From the NCBI RefSeq assembly GCF_036345995.1, contig NZ_CP107796.1:7998001-8062000 (forward strand): DNA of 64,000 nt, written 5' to 3'. Every line of letters begins with the position of its first letter. Position 1 is the first letter of the stretch. A program made the translations under genes and the position numbers. The stretch comes from Streptomyces sp. NBC_00557. GTDB lineage: Bacteria > Actinomycetota > Actinomycetes > Streptomycetales > Streptomycetaceae. Below are positions 52,897-60,706 of the stretch, one piece after another. A model generated the notes under the pieces. It saw nothing but the letters and a program-made list of their open reading frames with translations. It did no database searches and was not told the origin of the DNA.

Positions 52897-53847
52897 ATGA
52901 CATCGGTCGTTCTCGTCACCGGCGCCGCCACCGGCATCGGCAACCTCACCGCCCGCGCTCTCGCCGCCGCCGGCCACACCGTCTACGCCAGCATGCGCGA
53001 CATCCACGGCCGTAACTCCGGCCGCGCCGAGGAACTCCTCGAACTCGGGCGCAGCCAGGGACAGGACATCCGCGTCGTCGAACTCGACGTGCAGTCCGAC
53101 GCCTCGGCCGACGCGGCCGTCGCCACCGTCCTCGACGAGGCCGGACGGCTCGACACGGTCGTCCACAACGCCGGACACCTCTACGTCGGTTACGTCGAGG
53201 CGTTCACCCCGGAGGACATCCACCGCCTCCTCGACATCAACGCGGTCGGCATCCAGCGCGTCAACCGGGCCGCCCTCCCGCACATGCGGTCGCGTCGCTC
53301 CGGCACCCTGGTCTACGTCGGCAGCACCACCTCGGTCGTGGTGCCGCCCTTCCTGGGCCCCTATGTGGCATCGAAGTTCGCCGCCGACGCGCTGGCCCAG
53401 GTCACCGCCTACGAGGTCGGCCAGTTCGGCATCGAGACCACCATCGTGATGCCGGGCCCCTTCACCCAGGGCACCGAGCACTTTCCCAACGCCGGCCGCG
53501 CGGGCGACGGCGAGCGCACGCGCGCGTACGCCGAGCTGGATCCGATGGTGGCGCGCAACGAGCAGGCCACGGAAGGACTGTTCCCGCCCGGCGCCGACGC
53601 CCACCCCCGGGCCGTGGCCGAGGAGATCACCCGTGTACTGGCCCTCCCGCACGGCACCCGGCCCTTCCGTACCGTCGTCGACTTCAGTCAGGCCGGTGTC
53701 GAGGAAGTCAACGAAGTGCTGCGCCGCGCCCAGGAAGACTTCGTCACCCGTCTCGGCTTCGGCGAACTCCTCCGGATCAAGGAGACCGGTCCTGAGCCCG
53801 GCCCGGCCGCACCGGCATCCCGGCCTGCCGACGCGAGGACCGGTTGA
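52897..53847 (+). CDS. SDR-family oxidoreductase with C-terminal extension
   Basis: This 316-residue SDR has VVLVTGAATGIGNLTARAL, VVHNAGHLYVGYVEAF, catalytic Ser in LVYVGSTTS and YVASKFAADAL. A tail of about 60 residues after the Rossmann core ends in a Pro/Ala-rich stretch. Its opening resembles SDRs that use sterol- or ketone-like substrates. The ATG at 52897 follows AGGAAG. It lies 85 bp after the first SDR and 75 bp before the TetR gene, all on the same strand. Confidence 0.85.
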   Translation: MTSVVLVTGAATGIGNLTARALAAAGHTVYASMRDIHGRNSGRAEELLELGRSQGQDIRVVELDVQSDASADAAVATVLDEAGRLDTVVHNAGHLYVGYVEAFTPEDIHRLLDINAVGIQRVNRAALPHMRSRRSGTLVYVGSTTSVVVPPFLGPYVASKFAADALAQVTAYEVGQFGIETTIVMPGPFTQGTEHFPNAGRAGDGERTRAYAELDPMVARNEQATEGLFPPGADAHPRAVAEEITRVLALPHGTRPFRTVVDFSQAGVEEVNEVLRRAQEDFVTRLGFGELLRIKETGPEPGPAAPASRPADARTG

Positions 53848-53922
53848 CCGGCTGTGGGGAAGGCGCGAGGTCCGCGTGGCTCCCTACACTGATCCGGTTC
53901 GGACGAGCGAAGGAGAGGCATC

Positions 53923-54558
53923 GTGACGAAGCAGGCCGAGGGCGTGGCCGGGCGCCCGGCCCGCGGGCGCGGCCGCCGGCCCGCCGACGAGGTCCGCGCG
54001 GACGTCTTCCGCGTGGTCGGGGAGATCCTCCTGGGGGAGGGGATCGCCGATCTCACCTTCGAGCGGGTGGCCCGCCTGTCCGGTGTCAGCAAGACCACGC
54101 TCTACAAGTGGTGGCCGTCCAAGGGCGCCCTGGCCCTGGACGGCTACTTCCACGCCGTCGAGCAGACCCTGGCGTTCGAGGACACCGGGGACATCCGCGC
54201 CGATCTGCTGAGTCAGCTGCGCGCGTTCGCACGCGTCATGACGGCGACCCCGGCCGGGCGGGTGGTGACCGAACTGATCGGCCAGTCCCAGACCGACGAG
54301 GACCTGGCCGTGGCCTTCCGTTCCCTGTACTCGAGCGAACGGCGCCGCCTCGCCGGCGAGCGTCTGATGCGCGCCCAGGAGCAGGGCCAGATCCGGGAGG
54401 ACGTCGACGTCCAGGTCATCGTCGACCAGCTGTGGGGTGCCGTGTACCACCGGCTGCTCATCCCGGACGAGCCCGTGACCGACGCGTTCATCACCGCGCT
54501 GGTCTCCAACCTGATCGACGGGATCACGCCGTCGAGCGCGAGGCCGCCGGGCCGCTGA
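53923..54558 (+). CDS. TetR-family regulator of the SDR operon
   Basis: This 211-residue regulator starts with GTG at 53923 behind AGGAGAGG. A basic, Gly/Arg-rich arm (RPARGRGRRPADE) precedes the HTH (about 25-75; GIADLTFERVARLSGVSKTTLYKWWPSKG). The rest is the TetR_C ligand domain. As the last gene of the SDR operon it probably represses the operon through the dyad at 52019-52035. The arm may contact the minor groove beside the operator. Confidence 0.87.
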   Translation: MTKQAEGVAGRPARGRGRRPADEVRADVFRVVGEILLGEGIADLTFERVARLSGVSKTTLYKWWPSKGALALDGYFHAVEQTLAFEDTGDIRADLLSQLRAFARVMTATPAGRVVTELIGQSQTDEDLAVAFRSLYSSERRRLAGERLMRAQEQGQIREDVDVQVIVDQLWGAVYHRLLIPDEPVTDAFITALVSNLIDGITPSSARPPGR

Positions 54559-54797
54559 GGCCGCCCGGCCGGCGGCGACCGCGGCAAGCGCCGAGGGCAC
54601 CGGCTCCGCGCGGGCTTCCCGGCCGGTTACCGCAGCTCAGCCTCCCTGTCGAGCACCCGCGAAGAGCCAGACCGATCTGCAGCCGGTGTCCGGCAGGGTT
54701 GGTCACCAATCGCGGCCCATGGGGGCGGCGTCGGCCGTTGATGATGTCACGGGGTCGCGGTGGGGCAGTGGTTGACCGCGCTCGAGCCCCGTGGGCG

Positions 54798-55397
54798 TCA
54801 TGCTGTGACGTGCCACCCTGGTTCGAGCGTGTCGAGGAGGGCGTGGAAGGCCGCGTCGGCTCGGTCCCAGTGGCCGTCGGCGAGCGGGGCCATCAGGAAG
54901 CCGAGGCAGGCGTCGGTGAGGAGGGTGGCCTGTACCCGGGCTCGGTCCTGGTGCATACCCAGGTCGCGGAAGACCGAGGTGAGCAGGTCCGACCACTCGG
55001 TGACGATGTCGCGCATGACCGGTCCGTAGCGGTCCGGGTGAAGCAGGCTGGCACTCATGATCTCCAGGTAGAGAGGGAGCGCGGCGCGTACGTCGGGTTC
55101 GTTGAACTGCCGCCACAGCTTCTCCATGAAGCGGCGCAGCCCCGCGACGTCCGTGGGAGAGCCCCCGTTCTTCAGCAAGTCGCGGACGCGGAGGAGGGGC
55201 CGACGTTCGTAGAGGGCGAGGGCTTCGGCGATCATGCGTTCCTTGGTGCCGAAGTAGTAGAGCAGCATGCGGTCGCTGGTGCCCAGGGCCTGAGCCAGCG
55301 GGCGTAGCGAGAGGTCTGAGAGGCCGTTGCGCAGCACGTAGGCGCGGACACGGCCAAGAAGAGCGCGTCGTTTGGCCGGGTCGGGCGGGCGAGGCAT
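54798..55397 (-). CDS. TetR/AcrR family transcriptional regulator
   Basis: This 199-residue TetR regulator has an HTH over about residues 10-55 (LSLRPLAQALGTSDRMLLYYFG) and a long helical ligand domain. It is similar to the TetR at 742-1311 in HTH and length. The ATG is at 55397 after GGAGCCCC-like sequence. The palindrome GGTGAC-N6-GTAACC lies 30 bp upstream. Its divergent neighbour is the membrane PP2C gene at 55712. The target is probably itself and perhaps that gene. Confidence 0.86.
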   Translation of the reverse strand: MPRPPDPAKRRALLGRVRAYVLRNGLSDLSLRPLAQALGTSDRMLLYYFGTKERMIAEALALYERRPLLRVRDLLKNGGSPTDVAGLRRFMEKLWRQFNEPDVRAALPLYLEIMSASLLHPDRYGPVMRDIVTEWSDLLTSVFRDLGMHQDRARVQATLLTDACLGFLMAPLADGHWDRADAAFHALLDTLEPGWHVTA

Positions 55398-55711
55398 GCG
55401 GGGCTCCTGAGGGCGGGGGCGCTAGGGGTGACCGTTTAGTAACCTTTGAACTCTACGGCGAGCCCTGCGCCTGGTGACCGAACGACTGGGCGACTGACTG
55501 GGCCGTGGGGGACCTTGCCGACGCCGCTGAACTGCTGGCCGGCGTGGTGGTGACACCTGCCCTGCGCTACGTATGTGGTGGGCGATCTCGCGTCGCCTGA
55601 GCAGGGGGTTCATGGGGACCGTTCTCGGTCGTGAACCGTGTCAGGGACCTGCTCCGGCAGTTCGCCGGGCGCCGGGTGGAACACCCGACGTCGGCGAGGC
55701 AGGCTGTAGCC
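55398..55711. other. Divergent gap between TetR and the membrane PP2C
   Basis: Apart from the operator at 55427-55444, these 314 bp contain no supported gene. The PP2C frame extends upstream to GTG at 55631, so part of the gap could be coding if that start is used. Confidence 0.4.
55427..55444. promoter_or_regulatory. TetR operator
   Basis: GGTGAC (55427-55432) and GTAACC (55439-55444) form an inverted repeat with one mismatch across six bases, 30 bp before the TetR start. Confidence 0.5.
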
Positions 55712-56938
55712 ATGCGGTCGCTCATCCGCCCATCTGGCCCACCAGCGGCGGGTAGTCGTAGCCCGGTTCTCTTCAGACTCGCGCGGTGCGTGCCGTTTGT
55801 GATCGTGCTGCTGGCGCTGGGGATCGAGCTTTCCCCTGCGCATGCGTTGATCACGGGCCCTCTTCTAGCCGCCATGCCGGCGTTGGCTTCCTTGACGTGG
55901 GGTCCCAAAGGCACCCTTTCAGCAGCTGCTGGAGCGTTGACCGTCACCGTCATCACGGCAACCATCCACGACAGCTGGGGTGGCCAGGCCTCCAGCAATC
56001 TCATCTCCCTGTTCCTGGTGTCGGCAGCAAGCGTCACGATGAGTAATGCCGTACGTACGCGCAGAGAGAGTGAGCTCAACCAGGTTCGCCGGGTCGCCGA
56101 GGCGGCACAACGTGTTCTGCTGCGGCCTGTGCCGCCACGGCTGGGGCCCGTGCGGATGGCCAGTATGTACGTCGCGGCGGAGACGGGCGCGCAGATCGGC
56201 GGTGATCTGTACGAGGCGGTGCACACCCGGTACGGGGTCCGGATGATCGTGGGCGACGTCCGCGGTAAGGGGCTGCCCGCCGTGCGCCTGGCCGCAGCCG
56301 TGCTGGGCGCGTTCCGGGAGGCTGCGCACTATGACGAGGATCTGGTGGAGGTGGTCAATCACTGCGCGGCAGCGCTGGAACGCGAGCGGGCGGCGATCAG
56401 CGCTGTGGGGCACGACGAGGAATGCCATCACACCGAGGATTTCGTGACCGCTCTCGTGGCTCAGGTATCGGACACGTCCGTCGTCCATGTGGTCAATCGG
56501 GGCCACCCGCCGCCGCTGGTGCTCCGCCAGGGCAAGGCGCAGGCCCTCACCTCCGACCGCTCGCTGCCGCCCCTGGGCCTCGAAGAATTCATCACCGACC
56601 CGCCTGCCAAAGCGGAGAGCTACCCCTTCGCACCCGGTGACCGTCTCCTGCTGCACACGGACGGCGTGATCGAAGCCCGCAGCCCCGACGGCGACTTCTT
56701 CGCGCTATCCGAGACCACAGAGTCGGTGCACCCCTGTACCCCGTCGGAGTTCCTGGAACAGTTGCACCAGGAATTGATCCGTCACACGCACGGCTACCTG
56801 GCCGATGACGCCGCGATGCTCCTCGTTGAACGGCTCAACGAAGAAGGCGAACATGGTGCCGGCCCTTTTGAAGTGTCCAGCCGCAACGCACCGGCACCTG
56901 TCGCGCACAGGGGTGTGAGGGGTCAGATGAGGAACTGA
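55712..56938 (+). CDS. Membrane-anchored PP2C/SpoIIE serine phosphatase
   Basis: This 408-residue protein has an N-terminal membrane part with about four helices (LARCVPFVIVLLALGIEL, ALITGPLLAAMPALASLTW, GTLSAAAGALTVTVITATI, LISLFLVSAASVTMSNAV). A cytoplasmic PP2C domain follows (about 155-390). The metal signatures are intact: GGDLYEAV, GDVRGKG, HTDGVIE and DDAAMLL. Such proteins tie stress signals at the membrane to partner-switching. The ATG at 55712 is preferred because the family starts with a similar MRSLIR segment; GTG at 55631 is possible. It is the third PP2C protein here. Confidence 0.85.
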   Translation: MRSLIRPSGPPAAGSRSPVLFRLARCVPFVIVLLALGIELSPAHALITGPLLAAMPALASLTWGPKGTLSAAAGALTVTVITATIHDSWGGQASSNLISLFLVSAASVTMSNAVRTRRESELNQVRRVAEAAQRVLLRPVPPRLGPVRMASMYVAAETGAQIGGDLYEAVHTRYGVRMIVGDVRGKGLPAVRLAAAVLGAFREAAHYDEDLVEVVNHCAAALERERAAISAVGHDEECHHTEDFVTALVAQVSDTSVVHVVNRGHPPPLVLRQGKAQALTSDRSLPPLGLEEFITDPPAKAESYPFAPGDRLLLHTDGVIEARSPDGDFFALSETTESVHPCTPSEFLEQLHQELIRHTHGYLADDAAMLLVERLNEEGEHGAGPFEVSSRNAPAPVAHRGVRGQMRN

Positions 56939-57160
56939 CCGCCGACGACCGGCTCGCCGAGGGCGTTCCGCGCGCTGGTGTGGACGTCCAGGGGACTCCA
57001 GGGTCGGGCGAGCGCGCACCCGGCCCAGAGCCGTACACCGGAGCGGCCTTCGACGGAGGGTGGGTGTGCAGTCCTCGGCGAGGGTGATCAAGCGGGCGGC
57101 CTTGGGGTGCGGGATGAGACCGAAGGAGCGCGTTGGGTTCTGGTCCGGCGACGCCTCCCC
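56923..57160 (-). pseudogene. Unidentified gene remnant between PP2C and DUF427
   Basis: The minus strand reads TRSFGLIPHPKAARLITLAEDCTP in one frame, then PSVEGRSGVRLWAGCALARP, followed by LDVHTSARNALGEPVVGGQFLI and a stop, in another. The two frames can be joined by one shift near 57060. Both halves have gene-like composition and the end looks like a true C-terminus. I do not recognise the family. No start is found before the DUF427 gene. It overlaps the PP2C stop by 16 bp. Confidence 0.4.
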
Positions 57161-57186
57161 GGGGGTGTGGACGGTTCCGGCACGCG

Positions 57187-58047
57187 TCAGCGTGCTGTGA
57201 CCTCGTCGATGTCCAGGCCGCGGTCGACACCGTGTGAGATGACGTTCTGCCCGGGCTCGGGGTGCAGCCGCTCGCCGTCGAGAGACACCTCGACCTTGTC
57301 CGCTTCGAAGGAGACCAGGTCGTTGATCTTGTCGACTTCCCGGTAGGCGTTGCGGTACGACCAGGCGGCGCGGTGCGCCTCACCGATGTCGTAGTAGTCG
57401 CACAGGCCCTTGTAGGGGCAGAAGGTCTGGCCTGCGACCGGGCGGAGCCGGGACTCGTCGATGTCGGCGCGCGGGACGTACCAGCGCGGGGCGAACCCGG
57501 ACTCGAAGAGCACGAGAGGGTGCTCCGAGCGGGCGATCCCCTCGTCGCCGAGTCGGACTTCCAGGGTGCGGGAGGTGTTCCGGATGTCGATGCGGTGGTA
57601 GGGGTCCGCGGCATGTCCGAGGATGCGGTCGTCCTCCTCGTAGAAGGCGTCCATGGCTCGCCAGGCGAAGGCGATGCGACCCTGGAGGTCAGCGGCGTAC
57701 CCGGGCAGCGCGGTGAACTCCCAGGCGGCGCGTTCGGTGGTGCGGTCGCCCGCGCGGACCGCGTACCAGGCGGTGTCGCCCAGATCCTTGTGGTGGGTGA
57801 CCTTCTCGCCGGCGACCAAGGCATGTGCGTCGACGTCCTCGCGGGGGAAGTAGGCGACGGGGTAGCGGCCCGGTTCGTGGAGAAGGATCACGTTCTCACT
57901 GTCGGCGATCCAGGTGCCGTTGAACTTCACTCGCATACGACGGCGCAGCCGCTCAGCGTACAGGAGGCGTTCGGGCAGGGGGTCGGGCGTGAGGAAGTGT
58001 CCGATGGCGCCTGCGGAGAGGGGGCCTTGCTGCCAGGACAGTCCCAT
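57187..58047 (-). CDS. DUF427-domain protein (two copies)
   Basis: This 286-residue soluble protein has two DUF427 repeats, each a small beta fold. The first spans about 35-140 (RMRVKFNGTWIADSENVILLHE, YFPREDVD). The second spans about 155-280 (RTLEVRLGDEGIARSEHPLVLFE, WYVPRADID, FCPYKGLCDYYDIG, AWSYRNAYREVDKINDLVSFE). The motifs CPYKGxxxYY and AAWxY are diagnostic. Function is unknown. The ATG at 58047 follows GGAAGGA. Its upstream region holds a tandem 12-bp repeat (58112-58135). Confidence 0.85.
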   Translation of the reverse strand: MGLSWQQGPLSAGAIGHFLTPDPLPERLLYAERLRRRMRVKFNGTWIADSENVILLHEPGRYPVAYFPREDVDAHALVAGEKVTHHKDLGDTAWYAVRAGDRTTERAAWEFTALPGYAADLQGRIAFAWRAMDAFYEEDDRILGHAADPYHRIDIRNTSRTLEVRLGDEGIARSEHPLVLFESGFAPRWYVPRADIDESRLRPVAGQTFCPYKGLCDYYDIGEAHRAAWSYRNAYREVDKINDLVSFEADKVEVSLDGERLHPEPGQNVISHGVDRGLDIDEVTAR

Positions 58048-58360
58048 GGCGGGTCCTTCCGGGTGCGGGATGCGGGGTGTGGGGCGAGTGGGGGTCCGCA
58101 CCCCGGGCGGGTGGTTCGTTGTCTGGTTCGTTGTCGAGGGTCAGGGCGTGCAGGAGCAGCGGGAGGCGTGAGCCTCGGTCCGGCGGAAGCAGGCCCGGAC
58201 GGCCTACGGGTGAGGACGCGGACTCCACAGCGAAGTCGCGGGCGGCGCGCACGGTCTGGGGGTGGCGCTGAAGGCCTGTTGGGTGAGAGGTCACGTGGCG
58301 GATCCTTTGCCGGCGGCGGGGGAGGGGGAGTTGGTCCGCAGCCGCCCGACGTCCTGGGCG
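58048..58360. other. Gap between DUF427 and the frameshifted hydrolase
   Basis: Besides the tandem repeat, this 313-bp gap holds only weak frames. A minus-strand frame of 113 residues beginning at 58294 has no motif. The gap also contains the out-of-frame tail of the hydrolase down to 58291. Confidence 0.35.
58112..58135. repeat. Tandem 12-bp repeat upstream of DUF427
   Basis: TGGTTCGTTGTC occurs twice in direct succession at 58112-58123 and 58124-58135, both copies exact, 65 bp before the DUF427 start. It may be a tandem activator or repressor site. Confidence 0.6.
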
Positions 58361-59232
58361 TCAGGCGAGGACGCGGGCGAGGAAGTCGCGGATGTGCTCG
58401 GTGATGGTCTCAAGGTGGCTTTCCAGGGCGAAGTGCCCGGACTCGAGCAGATGGATCTCGGCATCGGGCAGGTCCTGGCGGAACGCTTCCGCGCCCGCGG
58501 GCCCGAAGATTTCGTCGTTGGCTCCCCAGACCGCCAGCAGCGGGACCTGGGAGTCGCGGAAGTACTGGTGGACCTGCGGGTAGAGAGGTCCACGTTGGTG
58601 GGATAGTCGCGGAAGAGCTTGAGCTGGATCTCGTCGTTTCCGGGCCGGTCCAGCAGCGCCTGGTCGTGGACCCAGTTGTCGGGGCTGACCAGGCTGGGGT
58701 CGGCGACGCCGTTGACGTACTGCCAGCGAGTGATCTCCGGCGTCAGGGCGCTGCGCATGGGGGCTTCGGTGTCCGGTCCCGGGGCCTTGGCGTAGGCGAA
58801 CACGCCGTCCCAGAAGGGCTTGACGAAGCCCTCTTCGTAGGCGTTGCCGTTCTGGGTGATGATCGCGGTGATGCGGTCCGGGGCCTGGAGGGCGAGACGC
58901 CAGCCGATGGGGGCGCCGTAGTCCTGCACGTACATCGCGAACCGGTCGGTGTCCAGTTGCTGGAGCAGGCCGGAGGTGACCTCGGTGAGGGCGTCGAACG
59001 TGTAGGGGAAGTCCTGCAGTGCGGGCATCGCGGACTGGCCGAAGCCGATGTGGTCGGGGGCGATCACACGGTAGCGGTCGGCGAGCGCCGGGATCAGGTG
59101 GCGGAACATGTGCGAGCTGGTCGGGAAGCCGTGGAGCAGCACGACCACGGGTGCCGTCGGGTCGCCGGCCTCCCGGTAGAAGACCTCGAGACCGTCGACG
59201 GTCGCGGTGCGGTGGTGGACTGCGGAAGCCAT
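58361..59232 (-). pseudogene. Frameshifted alpha/beta hydrolase (haloalkane-dehalogenase-like)
   Basis: The frame from ATG at 59232 reads VVVLLHGFPTSSHMFRHLIPAL (HGFP oxyanion loop), APDHIGFGQS and MYVQDYGAPIGWRLAL with the nucleophile Asp/Gly-x-x-G region VQDYGAP. After LFRDYPTNVDLST it becomes Ser/Arg-rich nonsense. In another frame the natural end follows: LLAVWGANDEIFGPAGAEAF, LESGHFALESH and a stop at 58361. Removing two bases at TAGAGAGG (58581-58588) rejoins them to about 290 residues. It is a two-base AG insertion, real or sequencing error. Three ATCTAACC-type operators lie upstream. Confidence 0.78.
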
Positions 59233-59233
59233 G

Positions 59234-59321
59234 TATCTAACCTCTCTAGATAATTTTAGCGGTTACATATCCAGTCGAGCGCATCCGATCTAACCTGTCA
59301 AGTGGAATTGTGTGGTTAGAT
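59234..59321. promoter_or_regulatory. Operator cluster upstream of the hydrolase
   Basis: TATCTA (59234-59239) and TAGATA (59247-59252) form a dyad beginning two bases before the hydrolase ATG. ATCTAACC (59288-59295) and GGTTAGAT (59314-59321) form a second, perfect 8-bp dyad with an 18-bp spacer. The stretch ATCTAACC also occurs at the first site, so the half-site recurs three times. The region is AT-rich. No regulator gene is adjacent. Confidence 0.6.
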
Positions 59322-59349
59322 TCAGTGGTGATCGGTGCATGGCCGTGCG

Positions 59350-59391
59350 CTCCTGGTGCCGGTGAACAACCCGGTACACCGGCACCAGGAG
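59350..59391 (-). terminator. Strong terminator behind the TMEM175 gene
   Basis: A perfect 15-bp stem (59350-59364 with 59377-59391; arm begins CTCCTGGTGCCGG) has a 12-nt loop. It lies 26 bp after the stop of the minus-strand channel gene. Confidence 0.75.
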
Positions 59392-59417
59392 GCGGCGAGG
59401 GGTGTGGCCATCGGCCG

Positions 59418-60107
59418 TCAGGTCCTGTGGCCACGGTGGTGCCGACGCCTGGCCTCGGTGATCTCGCCCGCGATGGGAAGCCAGTAGTAGAGGATGAAGG
59501 CGGCGATCACGGCCACGCCGAGCAGGGGAAGCAGGGTCCCGAGCAGCGTTCCGGCAGCGAGCCAGATGAGGGCGAGCCGGAAGCGCCGGCTGATGGCTGC
59601 CACGCCGGCCGAACCGATGGTGGCGGTGAGCAGCCGGCGGTCACGGCGGACGTAGCCCCAGATGACGTTGAACAAAATGGCGAGGAGTTCGAAGGCGGCA
59701 CCGTGGAGGAGGACGGCGATGCGCTGCCCGTGCCCGTCACGGAACGCCTGAGCCAGCACCGAAGCGGCGAACGGCAGGAACGCCACGTCCATCAGCAGCA
59801 CGGTGTTGAGGAAGAGCACCACGCGGTCGACGCTGCGGATGTGGTCGAACATGATGTGGTGGTTGACCCACACCTGGCCGATCAGCATGAACGTAAGGAC
59901 GTAGGCCAGGTAGGACGGCCAGAGCGCGGCCAGGCCATGCATCAGGTGGCGGGTGTTGTGCGGCGCGCGGATCTCCAGGACGAGCAGCGTGATGGCGATG
60001 GCGGTGACGCCGTCGCTGAACGCGACCACCCGGGAAGGGTCGCGTTCCACGCCGAACGACGTCGCTCCTCCTCCTGGTCCGTCTGGTCCATCAAGAGGCT
60101 CACTCAT
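59418..60107 (-). CDS. TMEM175-family (DUF1211) potassium channel-like protein
   Basis: This 229-residue membrane protein has six predicted helices. The first carries RVVAFSDGVTAIAITLLVLEI, including the FSD motif that forms part of the ion gate in bacterial TMEM175 channels. WVNHHIMFDHIRSVDR and VAFLPFAASVLAQA follow. Tetramers of this fold conduct potassium. The ATG at 60107 follows GGAGG. A C-terminal basic tail (RRRHHRGHRT) ends at the strong terminator. It stands alone. Confidence 0.86.
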   Translation of the reverse strand: MSEPLDGPDGPGGGATSFGVERDPSRVVAFSDGVTAIAITLLVLEIRAPHNTRHLMHGLAALWPSYLAYVLTFMLIGQVWVNHHIMFDHIRSVDRVVLFLNTVLLMDVAFLPFAASVLAQAFRDGHGQRIAVLLHGAAFELLAILFNVIWGYVRRDRRLLTATIGSAGVAAISRRFRLALIWLAAGTLLGTLLPLLGVAVIAAFILYYWLPIAGEITEARRRHHRGHRT

Positions 60108-60261
60108 CGCCCCGACCTCCGGCACCGGACGCTTCCGCCTGCGCACGACATCCGTGGACCGTCTCCCCAGCGATGCAGGGGCCGGGGATCTTCAGCAGGC
60201 GCCGTGGGCTCGGAGCCGTCGATCGCATCTGCCGCTCACGCTGCCGCCGTCCCGGTCGAGG

Positions 60262-60444
60262 TGGTGCCTTGTGCATCATCTGCCCGACGTCGCCCCCGCG
60301 CTCCACCAGCTCGGCACACGCAGCCTCAAGATCAGGAACCACCAGGTACCGGCCCTGCACCTTCAGGTGGCATTCCAGACGCTCGGTGTTGCAGGCCAAG
60401 GACCGGTCGACGTCGCTCACAGGCAGGAGGACGACCTCGAGCAT
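60262..60444 (-). pseudogene. Internally deleted glyoxalase/VOC gene
   Basis: The minus strand reads LEVVLLPVSDVDRSLACNTE and RLECHLKV, the start of a VOC protein, then directly VVPDLEAACAELVERGGDV and GQMMHKAP, its third quarter. About 45 residues, including the second metal ligand, are missing in between, and the first part has substitutions (FYTERLGF became CNTERLEC). No C-terminal motif such as DPDGN remains. It is a clear relic upstream of the TMEM175 gene. Confidence 0.6.
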
Positions 60445-60706
60445 GCACTCCACAGTGATCAGTTTCGTGCGTACGGGGCGGCGTCACCACTTCATGAGCC
60501 TGCGGTTCAAGATTGATCCGCCAGAAAACGCACATGGACATGGCGGCCATACCTTCTTTCGCTGGCAGGAAGAATCCCGGCGAACGCTCCAGAATTCGTG
60601 ATCACGGAATCGCGGCGGCACCGGCGCAGGAACTAGGATCGGACCCAGCGCACAGTTCACAGCGTCATGAGGGGATGTCCGGCCGGCCATCCGCAGGAGG
60701 TCCGCA

